In this document: positions 7,791 through 14,226 of the stretch, in pieces
Layout: each line of letters starts with the position of its first letter
Numbering within the stretch: the stretch's first letter is position 1
Source: UBA5078 sp041175045
GTDB taxonomy: Bacteria; Pseudomonadota; Gammaproteobacteria; Pseudomonadales; Pseudohongiellaceae
Direction: 5' to 3'
DNA length: 19,202 bases
NCBI GenBank assembly: GCA_041175045.1
Contig: JBEDFR010000085.1
Location: 1-19,202, forward strand
The notes under the pieces: generated by a model
What the model was told of the DNA's origin: nothing
Seen by the model: only the letters and a program-made list of their open reading frames with translations
Databases searched by the model: none
Translations under genes and position numbers: made by a program

Positions 7791-7807
7791 TGGCACTTTT
7801 CGTGCCA
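7791..7807. repeat. short hairpin TGGCAC-TTTTC-GTGCCA
   Basis: Perfect 6-bp arms surround a 5-nt loop, 36 bp after the 34-bp hairpin. It shares the GGCAC/GTGCC core with that hairpin and with the palindrome at 7233-7250. There is no T-run after it. Confidence 0.4.
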
Positions 7808-7985
7808 CCAAGATGGCGTCTGACCCAAGGTTCAGGCAGCACTGTCGTTTTTGCTCATCTCTGCAATGAAAACCAGTCGCGACACTTTTCTAACCGTGTG
7901 CAAGCGCAGCCAAGCTCGCCATATCCCACTGCCGAAATATCGAGTGCGCTGCTCTGCAGATTAGACTCATGGCAAATTTTTCAGG

Positions 7986-8637
7986 AAGCCCACATGCCGC
8001 ATACCCAGCTGTTGGGGCTCGACAAAGCACTGCTGCGCTTGGCGACTCTGGCGTAATCGTGAACTGCCCATCCGCATGTCCTGCATATAAATGCATATCC
8101 TGCAGATCAAACCTGTGACCTTCTCTTTGCGCCGGGATTTCAGCAGGAACAATTTCGCAAGTTCCTTCAGAACCCCTGGGAGACCTGAACTGTCGCTCGT
8201 CGCGCACGCAAAAACGAGTCTGCACTAGCGAGCATCGGGGGAAACTCACCAAACAGGCAAGTGTTGGCACCGCACTGTTGCCGAAAATTGTCCCGATCTT
8301 GTTGTTGCACTATTTTCTCGCCGACAGCCAGAGAAACTCCATCACCGACGCGGCCTCGCTCTAGCTGGCGAATGCCGACCATGCGCTCATCACTTCAAGC
8401 TCACACGAAATGACTCGATGGGCTTCCCGTTCGAGTAGCGCCGCCTCCCACTCTATACTCAATGTGCTCGTTGGCAATGTGGCGCTGATAAGAGAAGCAC
8501 TCGATATTCACCATGGCTGCGAGACTCTGCACTCCGCGCCCTATGGCTTCAACAAGACCTTCGATGAGACCGCGGGCTACAGAAACAAAGGCATGTCGGT
8601 CATGCAGGCTCTGAAAAAACCATGAACATGATTGCAA
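7986..8637 (-). pseudogene. possible decayed GGDEF (diguanylate cyclase) gene remnant
   Basis: Read on the minus strand, three blocks fall in the order expected of a GGDEF domain. The first, near 8610-8400, reads SLHDRHAF then LAAMVNIECFSYQRHIANEH, resembling LTGLxNRRAF and the IDIDxFKxIND strand. The second, 8382-8167, is in the same frame after two stops (between 8406 and 8398) and reads GEKIVQQQ, NFRQQCGAN and LFGEFPPMLAS, resembling GDxxLxQ, LRQQCRxND and GGDEFxxLL. The third is shifted by one frame, near 8120-7985, and reads HRFDLQDM then FTITPESPSAAVLCRA and YAA, resembling the C-terminal SIGxxxITPES...AxxAxYxAK. Stops, a frameshift and extra spacing mean no functional protein can be made. 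The match is by eye and may be chance. Confidence 0.3.
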
Positions 8638-8640
8638 TAC

Positions 8641-9845
8641 TGCGGCTTATGAATCACAAGACGCAGCGCGATCTGAAACTGACACTGGGGGGATAACACA
8701 ATAAAGCATTCGGCAATTCGAGAACGCTAGATTCAAACCAGCTGCTGGCACGGGCAAGGAAAGCGGGAATGGCAATCGAGAAACAAGATCACACCACCAG
8801 AGGACTTTAATGAACCTTACAGCGCTGTGAGTGACACTGTATCGCGCAGTACAAATCGAGTTTTACTCAAAGCACTACGGTGACTCGCAGCCAGAAGCCA
8901 GCATTCGCAAATTGCCTAGCGCCGCCCTGTTGCATGATTTCGAGAAGGTAGTTGTCTGCGAATCAGTGCTGGTCCAGTCCAAAATACTAAGCCTGCGGAA
9001 CATCAACAGCATCCACTACCGAATTCCTCTGGCACGAGACAATCTCAAGGTACGCGCAATGCCGCAATCGTTGCGACTTTATCAATATAGGCGGCCATAC
9101 CCTCAAGAAGGCGCGGATAGGAAATGCTCTTGACCTCGAGTCCAGAGGAGAGGACCACTTCTTGTAAGCAACATTCAAAGAAAATTACTCATCCATTCCG
9201 AAACGCACCAGCGCAGTGGATCTGCAAAGGATTTCGTCCTGCTACCCAACTTATTGATGGACGCCATGAATTCAGCATCGTCAGTACGCAGGAATTTGCC
9301 GTGTTGTTCATACCCAGGAGCAGTCTTTCGCTGGACGGGCGACGGTAGATAAAATCAAAAGTCGCTCAGGACTGTCACTTCCTGCAGTTGATGACGTGGG
9401 CTGAGAGGTTTCGCATAGTGACGGAAATCGCCGGTGCTCAACACAAGAGCAAAAATGCAGGAGCTAAACGGCCCGGGATACACGAACGACGGAGGTTCGG
9501 ATGATAGTGTCTTCGCTTCCAAGATCATGACAACTTGCGATACTTTCGACGTTCTTGCCGCGTCCGGTCGTCCCGAAACAACTGCCCTGTCGTCATACTT
9601 CGCGTGCGATAGTTTGCCGGAAAAGGCGCGGGCGGGCGCAGCCGAAAAGGACTCATCGACGCTTTCATCGAGAGCTAAGCTTAAAAGATAATCCAAAATC
9701 GATGACATGCCGAAAGCAATCTGAGCGACGTTCACTTCAGAGAGCATGTCTGTGATTTCGAGCAGCACCAGCAATATCAGCCAGACTTCATCGCCAACTG
9801 GCCTGACTTGCGTTACGAGCGCCGCGTCGCCCTGTCCTCTCAGGT
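8641..9845. other. 1.2-kb region without a recognisable gene
   Basis: No intact coding sequence is convincing. The longest open frame is on the minus strand (9355-9939, TTG start, overlapping the hydrolase 3' end). It continues after one stop as a further open stretch to 9184 and shows no domain I recognise. A second minus-strand patch (about 9178-9040) reads protein-like (SSGLEVKSISYPRLLEGMAA) and then stops. Plus-strand frames (for example 8831-9133) lack ribosome binding sites and homology cues. The pattern suits old, eroded coding DNA, perhaps continuous with the GGDEF-like remnant. Confidence 0.45.
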
Positions 9846-10775
9846 TCACCTGATGGACTGATCTGCTTTCAGTAGACGCGTTGCCGTCACGAATACGTTC
9901 TCGCTGTATCGCCAGAAGAAGTAGCGGCCATGATTGCAAAGCCGATGCAACACTCCCTGCGGGAGGCTGTCGATGAAGGAAGGCACACTGCTGTACTGAC
10001 CGAGGTGTTCGACGGCACCCAGCCAGACATGCACGGGCATGGCGAGTGACGCGGCAGAAACGTTCAAGGGTGCCAGCGCCAGTGCGGTATCCCGCGCAAC
10101 GCCGCTGACACCGTGTCTAACGGCTTCGTACGTACTCTGCGTCAGTGTGAATCTAATTGCTGGGTCGCCCAGTAGTCGGCGGTCGGCGTACGCGAGAGAC
10201 TCTGACAGTCTGCAAAGATACTGTTCCGGCGTGGAATTGGCGAAGGTCAGTCGCAGCGCAAGAATCCCCTGCAGAACAGTCGCGAGGCTCTTGCGCAACA
10301 TCCGACAGCCAAGCGCTTCCCGTGCTCGGCATACAGGCAGTTGACTGGACACCCCCAGCACAAGCTTCACACGTTCTGGGGCCATCGCTGCGACGGCCAG
10401 GGCCATGCCTGTACCCGCCCCGGCGGACAAAATGCCGAATTCCTGCAAACCCAGGTGATCGGCTAACTGCAGGAGATCGTCGGTACAGGTTGCTCGCGAC
10501 ATGCCAGCATGACTGTCCGACTCTCCCAGCCCAGGACGATCGACAGCCAGAAGCCGATAACCAGCGCGTCGCGCCTCAGCATCAAAGAAAGCAGCCTCAA
10601 GCCGGGAACTGCCAGCAGCGTGCAGGTAAAAAATCGGGAAACCGCGAGTAATTCCAAACTCGGACCAGGCCAACCTGCGACCATCCCGCAAGGGAAATCT
10701 GTGGAAGCACACTGACGCCCCGGGCACATCCCCCGCACGAGCATCTGCTGCATGAGAAATGTAATGGTGGTGCAT
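9846..10775 (-). CDS. alpha/beta-hydrolase-fold protein with substituted catalytic triad
   Basis: The 309-residue product has the order of an alpha/beta hydrolase: a strand and oxyanion region (FPIFYLHAAGSSRLEA), the LLAVDRPGLGESD motif, the nucleophile-elbow strand, a cap region and the C-terminal acid and His regions. The elbow reads EFGILSAGAGTGMALA and aligns without gaps to the usual xLGxSGGGPYALA, placing Gly where the Ser nucleophile belongs. The acid motif WxGxxD reads WLGAVE, and the catalytic His position (GEGH) reads NHGR, giving Gly-Glu-Arg. The frame is intact. The ATG at 10775 (MHHHYISHAADARA) has AAGGG 6 nt upstream; longer starts would run across the palindromes and into the divergent gene. 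It is probably a pseudoenzyme or binding protein, or an enzyme newly decaying. It is divergent from the DUF6502 gene. Confidence 0.75.
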   Translation of the reverse strand: MHHHYISHAADARAGDVPGASVCFHRFPLRDGRRLAWSEFGITRGFPIFYLHAAGSSRLEAAFFDAEARRAGYRLLAVDRPGLGESDSHAGMSRATCTDDLLQLADHLGLQEFGILSAGAGTGMALAVAAMAPERVKLVLGVSSQLPVCRAREALGCRMLRKSLATVLQGILALRLTFANSTPEQYLCRLSESLAYADRRLLGDPAIRFTLTQSTYEAVRHGVSGVARDTALALAPLNVSAASLAMPVHVWLGAVEHLGQYSSVPSFIDSLPQGVLHRLCNHGRYFFWRYSENVFVTATRLLKADQSIR

Positions 10776-10831
10776 GAAATCCCTTGCCTGTTTCCGAAGG
10801 AGTAGCAATTTGAAACAAGTCTCGAGGGTAA

Positions 10832-10848
10832 GTGGGAATAATTCCCAC
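10832..10848. promoter_or_regulatory. palindromic operator 1, GTGGGAA-TAA-TTCCCAC
   Basis: This is a perfect 7-bp inverted repeat with a 3-bp centre, in the divergent region between the hydrolase-fold gene and the DUF6502 gene. It is the partner of the site at 10884-10900. It lies about 57 bp upstream of the hydrolase start, where it could cover that gene's promoter. Confidence 0.72.
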
Positions 10849-10883
10849 GTCAAGCAAGAAGCCCGCGGAATCACGACAAATCT

Positions 10884-10900
10884 GTGGGAACTATTCCCAC
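10884..10900. promoter_or_regulatory. palindromic operator 2, GTGGGAA-CTA-TTCCCAC
   Basis: It has the same 7-bp arms as operator 1 with a different 3-bp centre, so the arms are the conserved part. The centres are 52 bp apart, close to five helical turns, so bound proteins would lie on the same DNA face. It occupies the -35 region of the DUF6502 gene, a position suited to repression. Confidence 0.74.
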
Positions 10901-10908
10901 CCATCCGA

Positions 10909-10914
10909 TATACT
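10909..10914 (+). promoter_or_regulatory. -10 box of the DUF6502 gene
   Basis: TATACT (preceded by GA) matches five of six consensus positions and ends 8 bp before the ATG at 10923. Transcription would start almost at the start codon, giving a very short or absent leader. No consensus -35 box is seen because operator 2 lies there. Confidence 0.4.
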
Positions 10915-10922
10915 CGCAGGCC

Positions 10923-11804
10923 ATGACAGAACAGCAAAACTTCCAGAACACTCCAGGCCTGGCGCCCGCGGCCCTCGTCAACGCACTGCGCAAACTGCTG
11001 CGGCCGCTGGTTCGGCTTTTGCTTGCCCGACAAATCACGTATCCCTACGTGATCAATTTGTTGAAAAGCATTTACGTCGAAGTTGCAGACCAGGAATTTC
11101 AGGCGGGCAACAAGCGCCAGACAGACAGTCGGATCACCCTGCTGACAGGAGTGCACCGCAAGGATGTCAAACGACTGCGCGCAGAACAGGAAGCAGTCGC
11201 CCCGACACCGCGCACCATCTCAGCTGGTGCGCAGATCATCGGGGTGTGGCTGGGCTCTGCCGAATATACCGACAACACAGGAGCCCCACTCGCACTGCCC
11301 TTGCGATCGAGTGCAGGTGAATCAGGTGGCAGGACTTTTGACGATCTGGTAGAGCTAGTCTGTCGCCAGGATATTCGCCCGCGAGTGATTCTGGACGACT
11401 GGCTGCACCTCGGGATTGCCACGCTGGATGACTCCAATCGCGTCGCTCTGAATACTGGTGCATTCACACCCGACAAGGGATTCGAAGAAAAGGCTTTCTT
11501 CTTCGGCAAGAACATTCACGATCATCTGAGTGCCGGGGCGCACAACCTGCTCGGCCATTCGCCTTCCTACTTCGACAGAAGCGTCTATTATGACAAGCTC
11601 AGTCTGGAGTCAATTCAAGCCCTGGCACAGCTGGCTAGACAGACTGGAATGACCGCACTCACCACCATGAATCGCGCGGCCCTGCAATTGCAAAAGCGTG
11701 ACGAGAATGCTCCTGACAGGAAGCACCGCATGAACTTCGGTGTGTTCCACTTTGATGCCGAACTGCCAGCAAGATCCGCGGACGAGGACGATCACCATGC
11801 CTAG
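10923..11804 (+). CDS. DUF6502 family protein
   Basis: This 293-residue soluble protein has the DUF6502 N-terminal pattern. LRKLLRPLVRLLLARQITYPYVINLLKSIY looks like a helix-turn-helix, and TDSRITLLTGVHRKDVKRLR (about residues 66-85) would suit a recognition region. The remainder is mixed alpha/beta with no enzyme motif I recognise; the C-terminus is acidic and His-rich (EDDHHA). The ATG at 10923 is chosen because the domain begins directly after it; GCAGG stands only 2 nt upstream, so the ribosome binding site is poor. A GTG start at 10884 would read through operator 2 and is unlikely. The gene overlaps the next one by 8 bp. A DNA-binding role, perhaps autoregulation through the twin palindromes, is inference. 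Confidence 0.82.
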   Translation: MTEQQNFQNTPGLAPAALVNALRKLLRPLVRLLLARQITYPYVINLLKSIYVEVADQEFQAGNKRQTDSRITLLTGVHRKDVKRLRAEQEAVAPTPRTISAGAQIIGVWLGSAEYTDNTGAPLALPLRSSAGESGGRTFDDLVELVCRQDIRPRVILDDWLHLGIATLDDSNRVALNTGAFTPDKGFEEKAFFFGKNIHDHLSAGAHNLLGHSPSYFDRSVYYDKLSLESIQALAQLARQTGMTALTTMNRAALQLQKRDENAPDRKHRMNFGVFHFDAELPARSADEDDHHA

Positions 11805-12630
11805 AGCAATCGTTATGCTGCGCCGTTATCCGGCCACCATGCTCCTGGCGGTGCTGCTCTTCGCTGTCAGCCTGGTACTGGCTGCTGCCAGTCTGGGGAC
11901 CGTCAGCGGCGGTGGTGAAGGCGATGATAGTGGAAGTGGAATTGGCGGTACCGGAAAATCCGGCGAATTCGGAGGGAGTGGTTTTGGCGGCACCGGAGGC
12001 CCCTCGCCCTTCTTCACCAGCTCATCGGACTCTGAGTCCAATGCTGATCAACAAGAGGAAGCCGAATCACAAATCGCCGCCACCCAGCAAGTCGCAGAAA
12101 CTGTGCTGGACGGTGTGCTGAACGAGATTCCCAGCGTGCCGGCGAACGAACCAAAAGAGAGCCATGGGCGAGGCCTGAACAACTCCATCGAGACGGCGAC
12201 TTCGACTCCAACTCAACAAGTGCCAGCCATACAGATTGAAATCGCTCAGGCACCAGTGGTGGAAAGACTGGCAGCGCCGACGCCGGTCACTGTGCCAGAA
12301 CCTGTGTCAACTACCCCGAGCAACGAGCTGGTCACTGCCGACACCATTTCGCCGGCGAACGTGGCCGCCGAACAGACTCGGGACTCCCTGAACATGCCGT
12401 CGGCGCAACCCGCAGCATCGCAGGTCGAGCCTGTATCCATCGAAAAGACGATAACGCCGGAAGCACTCGCGGTTGTGCAGGAAGCAGAGAAGGAAATTCG
12501 GGAAGAACCTCTTGAGCGTGCCAGTGTGCCAGACCGCATCCAGCGGCCCGACCTGCCACCATTCCAGCGCATCAGACCGGTTGAGCGACCATCGCTAATG
12601 CCTGGTCGCGCGCAGCCCATGCGAATCTGA
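11797..12630 (+). CDS. membrane-anchored low-complexity protein with two SGxGGTG motifs
   Basis: The 277-residue product starts with an N-terminal hydrophobic segment (residues about 13-33, an uncleaved anchor or signal peptide). A Gly/Ser/Asp-rich stretch with two copies of SGxGGTG (47-53, SGIGGTG; 61-67, SGFGGTG) follows. Then comes a long Pro/Ala/Glu/Thr-rich region without predicted fold, and a basic Arg/Pro-rich tail (RIQRPDLPPFQRIRPVERP). From memory, GIGGTG near the N-terminus occurs in DUF5666 proteins encoded beside DUF6502 genes, but I see no DUF5666 domain here. The ATG at 11797 has GAGGA upstream and overlaps the DUF6502 stop (ATGCCTAG), showing translational coupling. The protein is probably periplasmic; its function is unknown. 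Confidence 0.72.
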   Translation: MPRAIVMLRRYPATMLLAVLLFAVSLVLAAASLGTVSGGGEGDDSGSGIGGTGKSGEFGGSGFGGTGGPSPFFTSSSDSESNADQQEEAESQIAATQQVAETVLDGVLNEIPSVPANEPKESHGRGLNNSIETATSTPTQQVPAIQIEIAQAPVVERLAAPTPVTVPEPVSTTPSNELVTADTISPANVAAEQTRDSLNMPSAQPAASQVEPVSIEKTITPEALAVVQEAEKEIREEPLERASVPDRIQRPDLPPFQRIRPVERPSLMPGRAQPMRI

Positions 12631-12644
12631 AGAAGTCAGCCCAG

Positions 12645-13454
12645 TTACCAGCGCCGCCCCAGTTGCAGGCCGAAGGCGATATCGGGACTGTCCACCGTGA
12701 ACCCCTTTGCGGTGTAGAACATCAGAGACCAGGACGGTGTGGGCGCCCAGGATACATAGGGCAACAATTCATGAGTCTCACCAGAGCTGGCAGAGGCCGC
12801 GTCGCGAAAGTCATAAATCAAGCCGTAGCTCCACCGCTCATTCACCGGCTGAGAGAATCCCAACGAGACAAACGCTGAATCCGTCATCTCATCAAACAGC
12901 GTCGACTGCCCGCGAATCCTGTAGCCCAAGGTGGAAAATATCGTGGTGCCTCCGAGCAATTTATAGACATCTACCTGCCCGCTGTAATCCAGCTCGCCAG
13001 TGCCATGCCCTTGGCTCTCATCAGCAGTCGGGAGTTTCACCTCAACGCCGATATCGAGAAACACGCCGCTCTGCCCGACACCTGGCCATTGGTAGGTAGC
13101 CGATAACACGGTGTCACCCACGCCTCGGGAAGTGGATTTCTCGAGGTTATCATCCAGGTCTACAAACTCGTTGCGTCCAACGCCCCCCACGTTCACCAGC
13201 ACATTGCCATAGCCAGTGACTTGCAAATGCCCTGTAGCCAACTGGAGGTTCCAGTTGCCTACACTGCGCTCGTAGGAGACCGGAAAGAAATGAATCGAGG
13301 TGTCATCGTCCAATCCATAATCGCCCGCACTGTAATAGGCGCCAAGTCCCAGGCTGTTGCGAGTCGCAGGGTCGGCCTGCGCCTCGCTCGCACCCGCTTG
13401 CCTATCAAGCACGGCAAGCAGCACAAGCGGAAAAATGTTGAGAAATCGGACCAT
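12645..13454 (-). CDS. outer-membrane beta-barrel protein (transporter/MetA-pathway phenol degradation-like)
   Basis: The 269-residue product has a signal peptide (hydrophobic 5-15, likely cleavage near AGA-SEA, residues 20-25). Repeated amphipathic strands with aromatic girdles follow (SLGLGAYYSAGDYG, WSYGLIYDFRDA, WSLMFYTAKGF). It ends in Trp after an alternating strand (FGLQLGRRW), the outer-membrane insertion signal. The pattern fits the Phenol_MetA_deg-type barrels often labelled transporter; the substrate is unknown. The ATG at 13454 has AGGAG 8-9 nt upstream, and a promoter with perfect TTGACA lies just before. It converges on the SGxGGTG gene with 14 bp between the stops. Whether it acts with that locus is unproven. 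Confidence 0.75.
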   Translation of the reverse strand: MVRFLNIFPLVLLAVLDRQAGASEAQADPATRNSLGLGAYYSAGDYGLDDDTSIHFFPVSYERSVGNWNLQLATGHLQVTGYGNVLVNVGGVGRNEFVDLDDNLEKSTSRGVGDTVLSATYQWPGVGQSGVFLDIGVEVKLPTADESQGHGTGELDYSGQVDVYKLLGGTTIFSTLGYRIRGQSTLFDEMTDSAFVSLGFSQPVNERWSYGLIYDFRDAASASSGETHELLPYVSWAPTPSWSLMFYTAKGFTVDSPDIAFGLQLGRRW

Positions 13455-13477
13455 TGGGCAAACTCCTGATGGGCGCC

Positions 13478-13506
13478 AAAGTACCTATGGCCCCTGAGCT
13501 TGTCAA
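13478..13506 (-). promoter_or_regulatory. sigma-70 promoter of the outer-membrane barrel gene
   Basis: On the minus strand a perfect -35 TTGACA (13501-13506), a 17-bp spacer and TACTTT (13478-13483) lie just upstream of the start at 13454. The leader would be about 17 nt and include the AGGAG ribosome binding site. Confidence 0.5.
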
Positions 13507-13652
13507 AGTATTGCACCCTTGCCCCCATATCCAGGCAGCGGAAGGGTGTGCTGAAGGTCGCAAGCGATTCGATGTGCGTCAGAGATCTACCGCGATGAAG
13601 GTCTGCATTTTACGATTCAGCAATCCATGCCAATGATGCCGCCGACTTGTGC

Positions 13653-14060
13653 CTAGGTAGCGTCGCCATCCAGCTCAAGCGATGCCGAGTTGATGCAGTA
13701 ACGCAGGCCGGTAGGCGCAGGTCCGTCGGAAAAGACGTGCCCGAGATGGGCCTGGCAATTGGCACAGAGTACTTCCACGCGCTGCATGCCGTGACTGAAA
13801 TCGGCAGCCTCCCTCACCTTCCCAGCTTCGACAGGCTGCCAGAAGCTCGGCCAGCCACTGCCAGAATCGTATTTGGTGCCGGCATCGAACAAAGGGTTGG
13901 AGCAAACGGAACAGCGGTAGAGCCCAGGGCTCTTGCAGTTCCAGTAACGACCGGTAAAGGCCCGCTCCGTCCCCTTCTGCCGCACGATGCGAAAACCATC
14001 CTCCCCGAGACTGCGGCGCAGTTCTTCGTCGCTCTTGATACGGATCTGCTTGTCGGTCAT
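13653..14060 (-). CDS. msrB: Peptide-methionine (R)-S-oxide reductase MsrB
   Basis: MsrB reduces the R-epimer of methionine sulfoxide in proteins after oxidative damage, using thioredoxin. Zinc is bound by two CxxC pairs, Cys50/Cys53 (CSVC) and Cys99/Cys102 (CANC). The catalytic cysteine is Cys122 in RYCINSASL. The SGSGWPSFW block (66-74) and HVFSDGPAPTG region are also typical. At 135 residues it is a single-domain MsrB without fused MsrA. The ATG at 14060 (MTDKQ) is chosen for its strong GGGGAAG ribosome binding site; frames extended upstream would overlap the promoter. It is divergent from alaA. Confidence 0.95.
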   Translation of the reverse strand: MTDKQIRIKSDEELRRSLGEDGFRIVRQKGTERAFTGRYWNCKSPGLYRCSVCSNPLFDAGTKYDSGSGWPSFWQPVEAGKVREAADFSHGMQRVEVLCANCQAHLGHVFSDGPAPTGLRYCINSASLELDGDAT

Positions 14061-14085
14061 GGTCGCTTCCCCTTTTCTGTGCCAG

Positions 14086-14114
14086 TAAATCTTGCCCTGC
14101 CTGTGCGCTGTCAA
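14086..14114 (-). promoter_or_regulatory. candidate msrB promoter
   Basis: The minus strand has a perfect TTGACA (14109-14114), then 17 bp, then a weak GATTTA (14086-14091). The -35 box overlaps the -35 box of the divergent alaA promoter. Confidence 0.32.
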
Positions 14115-14136
14115 TTTAGCGGCGGGCGATTACAAT
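14108..14136 (+). promoter_or_regulatory. candidate alaA promoter
   Basis: CTGTCA (14108-14113), 17 bp, then TACAAT (14131-14136). The -10 box sits in the loop of an inverted repeat GGCGGG (14121-14126) / CCCGCC (14138-14143), which could be an operator. The leader to the ATG at 14227 would be about 84 nt. Confidence 0.48.
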
Positions 14137-14226
14137 ACCCGCCCTGACGCCAGCGCCACGAGGCATACGGCCAAAACCCAAGGCCTGGATCAACTCGACA
14201 TCCCCAGGCCGCCAGAGATACGAGCG

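Larger units (their letters stand above)
7696..7985. other. gene-free stretch with hairpins
   Basis: No convincing coding frame is seen here. The stretch holds the 34-bp hairpin at 7721-7754 and a second, smaller one at 7791-7807. Beyond these nothing recognisable was found. Confidence 0.5.

Noticed and set aside
7721..7807. Start of a CRISPR array
   Set aside because: The hairpins differ in sequence and length and there are no regularly spaced direct repeats.
9355..9939. 194-codon minus-strand open frame
   Set aside because: TTG start inside the hydrolase gene in another frame, no homology cues; kept only as part of the unexplained region.
10776..11156. N-terminal extension of the hydrolase-fold protein to 436 residues
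   Set aside because: It would read through both palindromes and antisense to the DUF6502 gene; the ATG at 10775 has its own ribosome binding site.
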